Shown: positions 1-9,245, counted from the stretch's first letter. The stretch is 64,000 nt of DNA from Desulfurococcaceae archaeon MEX13E-LK6-19 (GCA_029637525.1 CP072660.1:434001-498000); one strand, 5' to 3'. Notes: generated by a model not told the origin, from the sequence alone. Made by a program: numbers and translations.

Positions 1-409
1 TTTTATATAGTATTCTCCTAAGTGTTGGCGATCTATCGAATAGCATGATCTCATTAATTATTTTATATAAGGTGTTAATGTCAATAACTATAGTTCTATA
101 TAGATTCTTCTCTTTAGCAGCTTCTTCAGCAAATAAATGTATACACGCTTTACTTTTCTTCTCTGACATTACGTGAATAACATAATCCTTACAGCTACAA
201 TATACGCCAGGAATTATTATGTGATCCCTTTTTACTCCTATGTAGAACCTTGCAGGATACTCGATTAGCGTCCCATGTATATCTATGTATATCTTGATTA
301 TTTTTCTAAGTGTAACAATTGATTCTATACGCGGGTTTCGTTTAATCTCCATGCTCCAGTGTTGTGAGATATAGTTTACCACTTCATTTATATCCATTGT
401 CTTTACCAT
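1..409 (-). CDS. SWIM zinc-finger-like protein (3' end beyond window)
   Basis: Reading the minus strand from an ATG at 409 gives an open frame of 136 codons that runs off the left edge. An in-frame ATG at 397 is an alternative start. Around residues 69-92 it contains Cys-x-Cys, then about 18 residues, then Cys-x-x-His, the spacing of a SWIM zinc finger (CxCx(n)CxH). SWIM proteins bind nucleic acid or protein partners and occur in archaea beside recombination and repair genes. The role here is unknown. The missing C-terminus limits assignment. Confidence 0.6.
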   Translation of the reverse strand, partial: MVKTMDINEVVNYISQHWSMEIKRNPRIESIVTLRKIIKIYIDIHGTLIEYPARFYIGVKRDHIIIPGVYCSCKDYVIHVMSEKKSKACIHLFAEEAAKEKNLYRTIVIDINTLYKIINEIMLFDRSPTLRRILYK

Positions 410-566
410 TAATCTTTGTGATCTGGTTATATCTATGATTGTCGTTATTACTATAAGTTAAGTATTCGGGAAAATATGTTGCGCTGCATAAAATAGTTAA
501 TTAACCAGACTTCCAAACTACTAGTCTCTGGTGGGCCCGTCGTCTAGCCTGGACTAGGATGCGGGG

Positions 567-599
567 TACGCCGGAGCCCCATTTGGGGGCGGTGCCCGA
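567..599 (+). other. probable tRNA intron 1
   Basis: These 33 nt separate the 5' anticodon-stem strand from the inferred anticodon loop. They contain the hairpin GCCCC-ATTTG-GGGGC. Boundaries are inferred from what restores a 7-nt loop with U33. A shift of one or two bases is possible because I could not draw a fully canonical bulge-helix-bulge. Confidence 0.5.
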
Positions 600-608
600 C
601 TCGGGACC

Positions 609-638
609 TGGATCCGCCGCTGGACCGGGCGGAACTCC
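609..638 (+). other. probable tRNA intron 2
   Basis: These 30 nt lie inside the 3' strand of the anticodon stem and contain the hairpin TCCGCC/GGCGGA. Removing them restores CCCCG opposite CGGGG. The C runs on both sides make the exact splice points ambiguous by one or two bases. Confidence 0.5.
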
Positions 639-672
639 CCGTGACCCGGGGTTCAAATCCCCGCGGGCCCAC

Positions 673-1734
673 TTACTTCTCTTCACTCCCTATTATTTTG
701 CGGAGATTTTCCTTGTATGGAGGATAGACTATTCCTTTCTCGGTAATTATTGCTGTTACTAAATCGGGATCAGTTATGTCGAATGCGAAATTGTATACTG
801 GTACATCGGGTAGCGTTATTAAGTGACCTAGAACTTTCCTTACTTCATCGGGGCTTCTTTCCTCAATAACTATTTTGTCACCAGTTGATTCTAGATCTAT
901 GGTGCTTGTCGGTGCTGCCACATAGAATGGGATATTGTGTCTTTTCGCTGCAAGAGCTATAGCGTATGTGCCTATTTTGTTAGCTACATAGCCGTCTCCA
1001 GTAATTCTATCCGCTCCCACAATAACTTTGTCTACAAGCCCTTTCTTGATAACAAATGCCGCCATATTATCTGTTATGAGAGTTATTGGTATACCCTCCT
1101 TAGTATACTCCCATACATTAAGTCTTGCGCCTTGGAGTACAGGTCTTGTTTCCGTAGTTATTACTCTTATCTTCTTACCCTGGTACCAGGCAGCCCTAAT
1201 GATACCGCCTACTGTTCCAAAAGCAGCTGTTGCAAGCGCGCCAGCATTACAGTGTGTTAAGATAGTGTCGCCATCCTCTATGAGTTCAGCACCGTAATCA
1301 CCTAATCTTATGTTGGCTTCAATATCCTCATTCATTATATTAATGGCTTCTTTAACAATAGCCTCGACTATATCTTCATATCCCTTGATGCTCCTGTATA
1401 GTATGTTTCTCATTCTCTTTAATGCCCAGAATAAATTGTAAGCTGTGGGCCTCGTTTTCCACAAGATCTCTATAGCATTGTCCACTTTTGCCACAAACTC
1501 TTCCCTACTTAAGCCTTTGAGGCTTACAGCATAAGCAGCTACGGCTAGTGCTGCAGCAACACCTATTGCGGGGGCTCCACGTATCTCCATATCAATAATG
1601 GCTTTGGCAACTCTCTTTGGATCGTTAGTACATCTAATTACTTCGTTAAAGGGAAGCTTTGACGTATCGATCCAGCAAACGTTGTTGTCTTCCCACCAAA
1701 CAGCTCTTATCTTTATGGGATATTTAAACCCCAT
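673..1734 (-). CDS. mtnA: S-methyl-5-thioribose-1-phosphate isomerase / aIF-2B family
   Basis: This 353-residue member of the eIF-2B alpha/MtnA family should isomerise methylthioribose-1-phosphate to methylthioribulose-1-phosphate in methionine salvage. Visible motifs are RGAPAIG (52-58), HCNAGALAT with catalytic Cys162, ETRPVLQGARL (195-205), and GADRI with Asp242. These fit MtnA better than the regulatory eIF2B subunits. Ribose-1,5-bisphosphate isomerase is a related alternative. The stop codon lies one base beyond the 3' end of the convergent tRNA gene. Confidence 0.88.
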   Translation of the reverse strand: MGFKYPIKIRAVWWEDNNVCWIDTSKLPFNEVIRCTNDPKRVAKAIIDMEIRGAPAIGVAAALAVAAYAVSLKGLSREEFVAKVDNAIEILWKTRPTAYNLFWALKRMRNILYRSIKGYEDIVEAIVKEAINIMNEDIEANIRLGDYGAELIEDGDTILTHCNAGALATAAFGTVGGIIRAAWYQGKKIRVITTETRPVLQGARLNVWEYTKEGIPITLITDNMAAFVIKKGLVDKVIVGADRITGDGYVANKIGTYAIALAAKRHNIPFYVAAPTSTIDLESTGDKIVIEERSPDEVRKVLGHLITLPDVPVYNFAFDITDPDLVTAIITEKGIVYPPYKENLRKIIGSEEK

Positions 1735-1862
1735 ATATAATCACCTTTACTCAAACGAACCCTATACAATAACTGGATTTATAGAGTATATTTAAGAGTA
1801 TGTTTATTTAACAAACATAAAGCATTAGAGTAAGAGTATGGATCAAAGGTGCGTATTAGAAG

Positions 1863-2372
1863 ATGAGAAAAATAATATTTGATGAAAAAACATGTCAGGG
1901 CATTGTTTACAATAAGGATGATATTGAGGTTCTTGATAAAAGATGGTTTGGACGAAGAGAGGGAGATAAACTCATTCTATCTCTAGAAGAAACAGCATAC
2001 CTGCTACTTAAAGGAGAGATTGTAATCGATTTAGGAACAAGTGAACTATCCTCGTTAGAGGAGTTAATGAGGAAATATAGCAGTTGCTTCGAGAAAATGT
2101 TTTGGCCAAAACTAATAGTGTATAATGACTTAAGAAGTAGAGGTAGACGAGTAAGAGTTCTTGATGAAAAAAGATTTTTAGTAAAACACAAAGACGGCAG
2201 CCTTAAATTATTGCTTATACTCGAGGAGAAGAGTTTGACCAGTATCAATGATATTATTAGTTATGTAGAGCAGGCTAGAAGAAACAACTTAGAACTAGCA
2301 TTGGCGATAGTCTCTCTCCAAGGAGATATCACATACTATACTGTATCCTCAATAGAGCTTGTAAGAGGGTGA
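1863..2372 (+). CDS. tRNA-splicing endonuclease-like structural (non-catalytic) subunit
   Basis: The 169-residue protein has the two-domain EndA layout. The C-terminal half carries the conserved DLRSRG (89-94) and the terminal ALAIVSLQGDITYY strand. By eye alignment with the Methanocaldococcus jannaschii enzyme, the catalytic triad is gone: Tyr is Lys108, His is Leu114, and Lys is Asn141 or Asn142. Crenarchaeal splicing endonucleases are known as heterotetramers of catalytic and structural subunits, so this is most likely the structural one. The catalytic partner is not in this window. The gene ends 7 nt before hisS, suggesting cotranscription. Confidence 0.75.
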   Translation: MRKIIFDEKTCQGIVYNKDDIEVLDKRWFGRREGDKLILSLEETAYLLLKGEIVIDLGTSELSSLEELMRKYSSCFEKMFWPKLIVYNDLRSRGRRVRVLDEKRFLVKHKDGSLKLLLILEEKSLTSINDIISYVEQARRNNLELALAIVSLQGDITYYTVSSIELVRG

Positions 2373-2379
2373 TATATGG

Positions 2380-3654
2380 ATGATAAATACTCCTAGAGGG
2401 ACGCGTGATATAGTAGGTGATGAGGCTAATTTATTCGAGTTTCTTGTAGAAAGATTTAAGAATATAGCGCGTCTCAATGGCTTTAATCCTATTATAACGC
2501 CGATTATCGAGTATTTCGAGTTGTTTGAGAAAAAATCTGGTGAAGAAATAATCAAGTCTATGTATGTATTTGAAGATAAGGCTGGTAGGAGAATAGCGTT
2601 ACGTCCGGAGCTTACAGCACCTGTTGTTAGAGCGTTTTTAGGAAAACTTCGTGGAATGCCCAGGCCCTTAATGTTCTATTACGTGGGGCAATGCTTTAGG
2701 TACGAGGAACCCCAAAGAGGGAGATATAGAGAGTTCTGGCAAGCTGGACTAGAAGTGATTGGTGAGCAAAGCATTGATGCAGATATAAAGGTTATTAATG
2801 TTATCGAGGAATTCCTCACCGACATAGGATTAGATCACTATTATGTAGTGGGTAATGTGGGAATATACAGGAAAATAATGAATGTTCTAGGCATACCAGC
2901 TCAAGAGCAAGACCATATACTTCATTTGATAGATAAGGGCATGATAGAAAAAGCTATTGAGTACTGTAATAAATTTGGCGAAAAAGTAGTTGATGCAATT
3001 AATATTCTGATCAACAATAAGTTAGAGAACATTGTAGATAGTTTGAAAACTTATGTTGATGAAAAAACTGTTAATGAACTATATGGTGAAGTAGAGAAAA
3101 CAATAACTTTACTTGAGTTTCTGAAAGAATTTGGGGCAAAAGCCGATTACGATCCTAAACTAGTTAGGGGGCTAGCATACTATAACAGTGTTATTTATGA
3201 AGTGAAGACAAGTGGGCTCGAAATAAGTATTGGTGGAGGTGGGAGATATGATGGTTTAACAACGGTTTATGGAGGACCTTTCGAGTATGCTACAGGAGCG
3301 GCATTAGGTATTGATAGGATAATGCTTGCAATAGAGAGTAAGAAAAAACTCAGTTATACATCAAAAGGTGTAATTATCATAGTTATTGATGAAGAACCCA
3401 GGGCTCTCCATTTAGCGTACTCTGTTACACGCAAACTACATGAATACGGGATTTACTCAAAGGTGATCGTTGGCAAAAAGATCTCGAAAGCACTTAGTTT
3501 AGCTAGTAGAGAAAAACAGAAGTATGCCATTATCATTGGTCCTAAAGAGGTTAAGGAGAATAGGGTTACAATAAAAGATCTCGAAAAAGGTGTTCAAGAA
3601 ACAGTAGATATTGAACATATACTTAATTACATAGCTTGTAGAGAATTTACTTGA
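2380..3654 (+). CDS. hisS: histidyl-tRNA synthetase
   Basis: A 424-residue class II synthetase that charges tRNA-His. It opens with PRGTRDI. Motif 2 is CFRYEEPQRGRYREFWQ (105-121), the histidine-binding segment contains VRGLAYYNSVIYE, and motif 3 includes GGGGRYDGL. The C-terminal roughly 100 residues match the anticodon-binding domain. Length is normal. The ATG at 2380 follows the preceding gene by 7 nt. The stop abuts the convergent dehydrogenase gene with no spacer. Confidence 0.95.
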   Translation: MINTPRGTRDIVGDEANLFEFLVERFKNIARLNGFNPIITPIIEYFELFEKKSGEEIIKSMYVFEDKAGRRIALRPELTAPVVRAFLGKLRGMPRPLMFYYVGQCFRYEEPQRGRYREFWQAGLEVIGEQSIDADIKVINVIEEFLTDIGLDHYYVVGNVGIYRKIMNVLGIPAQEQDHILHLIDKGMIEKAIEYCNKFGEKVVDAINILINNKLENIVDSLKTYVDEKTVNELYGEVEKTITLLEFLKEFGAKADYDPKLVRGLAYYNSVIYEVKTSGLEISIGGGGRYDGLTTVYGGPFEYATGAALGIDRIMLAIESKKKLSYTSKGVIIIVIDEEPRALHLAYSVTRKLHEYGIYSKVIVGKKISKALSLASREKQKYAIIIGPKEVKENRVTIKDLEKGVQETVDIEHILNYIACREFT

Positions 3655-4545
3655 TTAGTTTAGGTTCTTTTTCTTCTTTTTGGCTAGTTCAATAAAATAT
3701 CTTGCTACTTGAGGATAATCCTTATCAGCATAACCGTTACTGGCAGCTTCCATATACATTGATGATAGTGTTGATGAGACAAAAGATGGTAAGTGTTTCT
3801 CCTCAAGAGCCCTTACCACGTAAAGGTAATCCTTACCTGCCATCCAGACTTTGAACCTAGGGGTTTTCTCTTCGAATATTCTTGGTAAATATCTTTTTAC
3901 AGCATCACCAAACCATAGGTTTGAAATGATATTTAATAGCACGTCGAGATTGATATCCCATGCTTCTATTAGCGAAAAACTTTCTGCAAGTATTGGAGGT
4001 AGCGATAAGGCTATATTGTTTATGGCTAGTTTCAATACAATGGCTTTCGGTATTTCACCGGCATAAAATGTTTTTGAAGAATACTCGTTAACAAATCCTA
4101 CGATACTATCGACAAGATCTTTTTCTCCAGCTATCATTGATATAAGTCTGCATTCACGTGCTTCATGGACACTACCGAATACAGGTGCTTCCACGTAGCC
4201 TAGACCCTTCTCCTTTAGAACATTTGATACTCTCCTACTTGCTAGGGGTGTTACAGTACTTGCATTAATGACGACATGTTTTTTGTTGGTAGTTTCTATT
4301 ACTCCATTCTTACCAAAAATGACATCGTATAATGCCTCATCATCTGATACAAATACTATGGAATAGATTGCTTTATCAGCAACTTCACGAGGGGTATTAG
4401 CAACTACTGCATCAAGTTCTTTGGCTAACTTTAATGCTTTACTATGTGTCCTGTTGTAAAGAATTAGTTCGTATCCTTTAGATTTAAGACAATGTGCTAT
4501 ACTAGATCCCATGAGCCCTGTACCTATTATTCCTATCAAGGGCAT
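3655..4545 (-). CDS. NAD(P)-dependent beta-hydroxyacid dehydrogenase (3-hydroxyisobutyrate dehydrogenase family)
   Basis: The N-terminal Rossmann motif GIIGTGLMGSSIA and the later KLAINN segment carrying the catalytic Lys identify the 6-phosphogluconate/3-hydroxyisobutyrate dehydrogenase superfamily. The substrate cannot be told from sequence; glyoxylate or succinic semialdehyde reductases are alternatives. An upstream ATG at 4563 is in frame. I prefer ATG 4545 because GGAGAGGAG lies just upstream of it and the protein then begins directly before the Rossmann strand. Length about 296 residues, normal for the family. Confidence 0.82.
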   Translation of the reverse strand: MPLIGIIGTGLMGSSIAHCLKSKGYELILYNRTHSKALKLAKELDAVVANTPREVADKAIYSIVFVSDDEALYDVIFGKNGVIETTNKKHVVINASTVTPLASRRVSNVLKEKGLGYVEAPVFGSVHEARECRLISMIAGEKDLVDSIVGFVNEYSSKTFYAGEIPKAIVLKLAINNIALSLPPILAESFSLIEAWDINLDVLLNIISNLWFGDAVKRYLPRIFEEKTPRFKVWMAGKDYLYVVRALEEKHLPSFVSSTLSSMYMEAASNGYADKDYPQVARYFIELAKKKKKNLN

Positions 4546-4710
4546 GATACTTCTCCTCTCCATTAATTTATGTAGGTTTGTACTTCAATAAAAACATACC
4601 AGCTATGAAGTTTCTTGGGTAAGGTATAATAGGTTCGGCGGAGTAGGTCTAATAAGAGTATCTAGCCATGTACTTCTAAAGGCAAGTTTGTTGAAAGAGG
4701 TGTTTGTTGC

Positions 4711-6162
4711 TTGAGTCATGGCATAAAGATTGAGAGAATAGGGAAGTATGAGTGGAGAGTACCCAAAGGAGCTAAACCATGTATGCTTGTAGACGGTATA
4801 TTGTTTGCTGACGAGTATCTGCTTAAGAAAGCTATGGAGGATTTATCGCTTGTACAACTCGCTAATGTGGCTTGTTTACCAGGTATACGTAGAGCAAGTT
4901 TTGCCATGCCCGATGTCCATCAAGGATATGGATTTCCTATAGGTGGTGTTGCAGGGTTTGATATAGAAGAAGGTGTTATAAGTCCTGGTGGTGTTGGATA
5001 CGATATTAACTGTGGTGTAAGACTTTTAAGAACAAATTTGGACTATGAAGATGTCAAGCCAAAACTTAAAGACTTAGTTATGGCTTTATTCCGCAATATC
5101 CCCAGTGGAGTTGGTAGTACAGGCAAGGTATCTCTTAGTTTTAGTGAACTAAACAAAGTACTTGATGAAGGAGTAGAGTGGGCGGTCTCAAGAGGTTTTG
5201 GATGGCCTGAAGATCCCGAACATATTGAGGAGCGTGGAAGCTGGAAAGTAGCAGATTCAAGTAAGGTAAGTAATAGAGCCAAGCAACGTGGCCATAACCA
5301 GCTTGGAACACTTGGTGCAGGAAACCACTTCCTTGAAATACAAGTTGTTGAAAAGATCTATGATCCCGACACAGCTAAAGTACTCGGGATTACGCATGAA
5401 GGACAAGTAACAGTAATGATTCATACTGGAAGCAGAGGGCTTGGACACCAAGTGGCCAGCGACTATCTCTTGATAATGGAGCGTGCCATGAGAAAATATG
5501 GTATACGTCCTCCAGACAGAGAACTTGCAAGTCTACCCTTCAATAGTAAGGAAGCACAAGACTACTTCAAGGCTATGGCGGCAGCAGCCAATTTTGCATG
5601 GACTAATAGGCAATTGATAACACACTGGACTCGTGAAAGCTTCAAGCAAGTATTCCATAAAGACCCTGACCAACTTGGTTTAGAAATAATATATGATGTA
5701 GCACACAATATTGCTAAAATCGAGGAACATGATGTAGATGGTAAGAGAGCTAAACTAGTTGTTCACAGAAAAGGTGCCACCAGGGCGTTTCCACCAGGGC
5801 ATCCTGAAATACCTAAGGATCATAAATCAATCGGGCAAGTGGTACTAATACCAGGTTCAATGGGGACTGCAAGCTATGTACTCGTAGGCGTGCCATCAGG
5901 TGCCAGAACATGGTATAGTGCACCTCACGGTGCAGGAAGATGGATGAGTAGACATCAAGCAATAAGATCATATAATCCAGCCAAGATCCAGGAGGAACTG
6001 GCCAGCCGTGGAATAATACTCAAAGCAGCAACAAGACGTGTTATAGCAGAAGAAGCTCCGGGAGCCTACAAGGATGTTGATAGAGTAGTACATGTAGCCC
6101 ATCATGTAGGTATAGCTAAGCTTGTAGTTAAACTAAGACCTATTGGTGTTGTCAAAGGATAA
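4711..6162 (+). CDS. rtcB: RtcB RNA-splicing ligase
   Basis: A 483-residue RtcB that joins 2',3'-cyclic phosphate and 5'-OH RNA ends, the ligation step of archaeal tRNA splicing. Key motifs are DVHQGYG (68-74), GGVGYDINCGVRLL with metal ligands Asp98 and Cys101, NHFLEIQ, HTGSRGLGHQ, and APHGAGRWMSR with the His that takes GMP. There is no intein. The start is TTG at 4711 behind GAAAGAGG. It shares this 6-kb region with an intron-bearing tRNA and a splicing-endonuclease subunit. Confidence 0.95.
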   Translation: MSHGIKIERIGKYEWRVPKGAKPCMLVDGILFADEYLLKKAMEDLSLVQLANVACLPGIRRASFAMPDVHQGYGFPIGGVAGFDIEEGVISPGGVGYDINCGVRLLRTNLDYEDVKPKLKDLVMALFRNIPSGVGSTGKVSLSFSELNKVLDEGVEWAVSRGFGWPEDPEHIEERGSWKVADSSKVSNRAKQRGHNQLGTLGAGNHFLEIQVVEKIYDPDTAKVLGITHEGQVTVMIHTGSRGLGHQVASDYLLIMERAMRKYGIRPPDRELASLPFNSKEAQDYFKAMAAAANFAWTNRQLITHWTRESFKQVFHKDPDQLGLEIIYDVAHNIAKIEEHDVDGKRAKLVVHRKGATRAFPPGHPEIPKDHKSIGQVVLIPGSMGTASYVLVGVPSGARTWYSAPHGAGRWMSRHQAIRSYNPAKIQEELASRGIILKAATRRVIAEEAPGAYKDVDRVVHVAHHVGIAKLVVKLRPIGVVKG

Positions 6163-7603
6163 GCCATAAGTAAAGAACAAGGTTTTCAAGTAAAACAAGA
6201 AGAATTTTTACATCAATTAATCCATAGCCTTTGGCTATTCTATTTGCTACAAGCCAAGCAGATACTGATGATAATAATACATAACCTGGAATAATGTTTG
6301 GATCTACTGGAAGATACTCTGATATATTCATAGTCTTCAACGCGTAGGCTATCGCGTATATTGTTGGAGGTAATAAGAGAACGTAGGCGTACAGTGTTTT
6401 TATACGATTGCTTAAGTTATCTCTAATTGATCTAATTCTTCTAAAGAATTTGAGTACATAACCAACATGTTTACTCTTACTCGAAGTTATTTCTAGAGGA
6501 GACAACAGGAGACTTAGAATCTTCTTTGACAATGGCGTAAGTCTAAGCAACTCATCTATACGGCAACCCTTTATACCTAATTTAATAAGTTTAGCTAATT
6601 CCCTAGCAATCCAGCTATACTCTGTTGTTCTGTAGGATAAATTCATTAATGCTATATCCAGGCTAAATCCTTGGTTTGATTCCATATAGATATCTTCGGA
6701 AAGCTCGTATACATGTTCTTCGGCGATATGTTTTTGTAAGCAATATTTCTTCCAAAAGATATGGCTTGATAAAGTGAATGCAGTGACAAGAATTATTGTT
6801 TGGATAAACATGTTATTTCTAAGAAAAACATACATTAGCGCTATTAACAATAATGACAAAAATGTGAATAACATGGGCTCTTCATAGTATAGTTTCTCCG
6901 ATATAAAGCCAGCCGCGAAATACCCGCCAAAACCGAGTAACATTAATATTAAGTATATTACGTTCGTTAAACTTGAAATGGATGGAAAACTAGATAGCAT
7001 AATTATTGAAAGAAGTATTACGAGATATGCTTCATAGAAATTCTCTACTACATTTAGTAAATTATTCATAGCATCCTCGAGTTTAGAAAGTTCTGCGTCA
7101 ATGTATGACTCTATATATTCTAAGGTATTTCCGGTGGTTTCAAGTATGCCAACATAGCCTTCTAGAAAGTTCTTGATTTTTGATGAAGGTAGACTCTTAG
7201 CAAGTATACTGAGTGCTTTATAGGAACTTCCTGTAATAGCCTCAATGCTTGTATATGCTTCTGCGAGCTCTTTATAGATACTAGGTAGTTTTATTTCGTT
7301 TCTACATGCCATTAAGAATAAGTCGCTTAATCCCAATCCGTTTGATTCTAAGCTCATTAGTATTGTTATGAAGTCTAAAAAGTCTCTATTCAACTTGTAT
7401 GCGAACAATTGTTTCCTAAGGAACCTGATGGTGTAGAATGATGAGAAGAATATTAAAGGTGATAAAGGGATGAGTAATGGTTCTTTGACGATAAATACAA
7501 CTAGGAGTAAGTATACTATTGTTGCAAAGGAGCATAATAAGAGTGTAGAGAAAACAGGGTTCTTAATTATTTTTAGATGATGTATTGAGTACTTCAACAA
7601 CAT
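6152..7603 (-). CDS. TadC/FlaJ-like pilus assembly membrane platform protein (T2SS F family)
   Basis: The 483-residue protein is polytopic, with hydrophobic helices near the N-terminus (about 15-65), mid-protein (about 200-280) and C-terminus (about 405-480). These separate two soluble segments, a duplicated arrangement typical of GspF/TadC/ArlJ platform proteins. Its 5' end overlaps the upstream secretion ATPase by 41 nt and its 3' end overlaps the convergent rtcB by 11 nt. It should anchor the ATPase at the membrane for pilin assembly. Identification rests on topology and context rather than a sharp motif. Confidence 0.75.
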   Translation of the reverse strand: MLLKYSIHHLKIIKNPVFSTLLLCSFATIVYLLLVVFIVKEPLLIPLSPLIFFSSFYTIRFLRKQLFAYKLNRDFLDFITILMSLESNGLGLSDLFLMACRNEIKLPSIYKELAEAYTSIEAITGSSYKALSILAKSLPSSKIKNFLEGYVGILETTGNTLEYIESYIDAELSKLEDAMNNLLNVVENFYEAYLVILLSIIMLSSFPSISSLTNVIYLILMLLGFGGYFAAGFISEKLYYEEPMLFTFLSLLLIALMYVFLRNNMFIQTIILVTAFTLSSHIFWKKYCLQKHIAEEHVYELSEDIYMESNQGFSLDIALMNLSYRTTEYSWIARELAKLIKLGIKGCRIDELLRLTPLSKKILSLLLSPLEITSSKSKHVGYVLKFFRRIRSIRDNLSNRIKTLYAYVLLLPPTIYAIAYALKTMNISEYLPVDPNIIPGYVLLSSVSAWLVANRIAKGYGLIDVKILLVLLENLVLYLWLIL

Positions 7604-9200
7604 TCTCCTCTATCGAGTAGAATCTCTGGATTTCTTTCGATAAATCATCTATATCGAAAACGCCTTTTTCTACTAGTTTTGACAGAAATAGTGTTCTGTT
7701 CTCTAATTCTTCTTCTAGAGTATCCTTATCAAGAACGTGTTTTAATCTGATGCTATTCCTCGCTATCCCTGATATATTTGATGGTGTAAAAGTATTTTCA
7801 TTTATGTTGTACTTCATGATAGGATATAGTTTTTTTGCATCAAAACTTAGTTCGTGTACTTCTTTTATTCTTCGGATACCGGTTGATCCATGTGGATCCA
7901 TTGATACGATTGTCCATATGCTTGATAACAGGTTTCGGGGGATAGATATTGGTGGCGCTACAAGTCTTTCAATAGCGGAAGTAGCGTCATCTGCATGGAA
8001 TGTAGCTATAGTTCCATGCCCTAACCGGGATGCCTGTATTAGGAGTCTGGCTTCTCTTCCTCTCACTTCTCCAACAACTATGTAGTCTGCTCTCCGTCGT
8101 AATGCGAACTTTAATAGTTTATATTCATCAATAGTTGTTTCTCCTAGAGAACTATATCTAACAACCAAGGGATCCCATAGTCCTGTAGTGCTTGTTATTT
8201 CTGGCGTATCCTCGATAGTGACAACTCTTCTGAAAGGAGGTATCAATGTTAATAGTGCTTGGAGTAAGGTTGTTTTGCCTGTACCTATCCCTCCGACAAT
8301 AAGTATGGAACCTCTCAGTTCTAGTACAAGCCACAGATAAGCTGCTAGTTGGGGGGATAACATACCATTGTTGATGACCTTGGTTATAGTCCAGGGCTTC
8401 CATGGCTTCTTTCTTATGACAAAACTAGTGCCATGTCTTGATACTTCCCTAGAGAACGTTAGGGCTATCCTTAACCCCTCTGGAGTCAGTCCTTCAGTAA
8501 CGGGCTGGGATATGCTCAAGTGTTTGCCTGCCTTTCGTGCAAGTGATAACGCTATTGTATCTACTGATGTAGGGGACAAACCTATGTTAGTTTTAATCCA
8601 TCCATACCACGTGTATTTTCGATGTATTACATATACTATCTTATCCTCTTGACTACCTGCTATTTCCTCAATATTGTGGTCAAGTATCAATGGATATAGA
8701 GGGCCATAGCCGCTTCTTAATTTGTTGTAATGATAAAGTATTGTAGTGGGATTAGATGTAAACACTTCTATCTTTTCAGGTATTTTGTCCTCAAGTAATT
8801 CAATAAAACACCTTAGTTCCTTACACTCATTACCATACTTGATAAAAACAGCTATTATGTCGCTTACTTCATCAACATTTATTATTGGTTCATCTACTAT
8901 ATAGTACAGTGTATCATCTTTCTTAGCTATGTATACTCTCAGTATATTGTTTACGTTATATTCTTCAAGTATATCAAATGATAAAATATTGTACTTTAAC
9001 CCATATTCTACAAGTAAGTTATTTACTATGCGTGTTAGCCCTTTAAGATCTATTATTTCGGATTCTAATCTACTTCTAAGGAATCTGTGTATATTAATCT
9101 TACATTTTTGTAAAGTATTATATAATTGTGTATGAAAAGACTTTATTTTTCTTAGATTAAAAAAGATATTGTTTTTTAAACTAAAAACATGCCTTATCAA
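7563..9200 (-). CDS. type II/IV secretion system ATPase (archaeal pilus assembly, GspE/VirB11 family)
   Basis: A 545-residue secretion ATPase. Walker A is GGIGTGKTTLL, the Asp box is IEDTPEI, Walker B is YIVVGEVRG, and the His box is GHGTIATFHAD. The roughly 200-residue N-terminal domain precedes the RecA-like core as in archaeal pilus and archaellum ATPases. It powers pilin insertion or assembly at the cytoplasmic membrane. It sits between the pilin and the TadC-like gene in a minus-strand operon. Without archaellum accessory genes nearby, a non-archaellum pilus is more likely. Confidence 0.9.
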   Translation of the reverse strand: MIRHVFSLKNNIFFNLRKIKSFHTQLYNTLQKCKINIHRFLRSRLESEIIDLKGLTRIVNNLLVEYGLKYNILSFDILEEYNVNNILRVYIAKKDDTLYYIVDEPIINVDEVSDIIAVFIKYGNECKELRCFIELLEDKIPEKIEVFTSNPTTILYHYNKLRSGYGPLYPLILDHNIEEIAGSQEDKIVYVIHRKYTWYGWIKTNIGLSPTSVDTIALSLARKAGKHLSISQPVTEGLTPEGLRIALTFSREVSRHGTSFVIRKKPWKPWTITKVINNGMLSPQLAAYLWLVLELRGSILIVGGIGTGKTTLLQALLTLIPPFRRVVTIEDTPEITSTTGLWDPLVVRYSSLGETTIDEYKLLKFALRRRADYIVVGEVRGREARLLIQASRLGHGTIATFHADDATSAIERLVAPPISIPRNLLSSIWTIVSMDPHGSTGIRRIKEVHELSFDAKKLYPIMKYNINENTFTPSNISGIARNSIRLKHVLDKDTLEEELENRTLFLSKLVEKGVFDIDDLSKEIQRFYSIEENVVEVLNTSSKNN

Positions 9201-9245
9201 AGTTCATACCTCATATTTTTGCTATATTATTAATTACTTTTACGC

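Larger units (their letters stand above)
533..671 (+). tRNA. tRNA gene with two probable introns; anticodon most likely CGG (Pro)
   Basis: Acceptor strands 533-539 and 664-670 pair fully, with A at 671 as discriminator and no encoded CCA. The T arm 647-663 is perfect (CGGGG, loop TTCAAAT, CCCCG). The D stem GTCT/GGAT pairs. Anticodon-stem strand CGGGG is at 562-566. The insert between the arms folds into two GC-rich hairpins flanking a segment CTCGGGACC at 600-608. Joining 533-566, 600-608 and 639-671 gives a 76-nt cloverleaf with stem CGGGG/CCCCG, loop CTCGGGA, a U at 33 and anticodon CGG (602-604). The D arm (TCGTCTAG) is more typical of Val, Gly or Glu tRNAs, so identity is less sure than the tRNA itself. 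Confidence 0.9.

Noticed and set aside
559-762. Open frame across the tRNA
   Set aside because: It is a by-product of the GC-rich tRNA and intron sequence; the cloverleaf explains it.
937-1297. Plus-strand open frames opposite mtnA
   Set aside because: They are antisense shadows of a well-identified gene.
5043-5451. Minus-strand frames inside rtcB
   Set aside because: Shadow frames; rtcB has all catalytic motifs.
4711-6162. Intein in RtcB (also considered for RadA and reverse gyrase)
   Set aside because: All three proteins have normal length and uninterrupted catalytic motifs.
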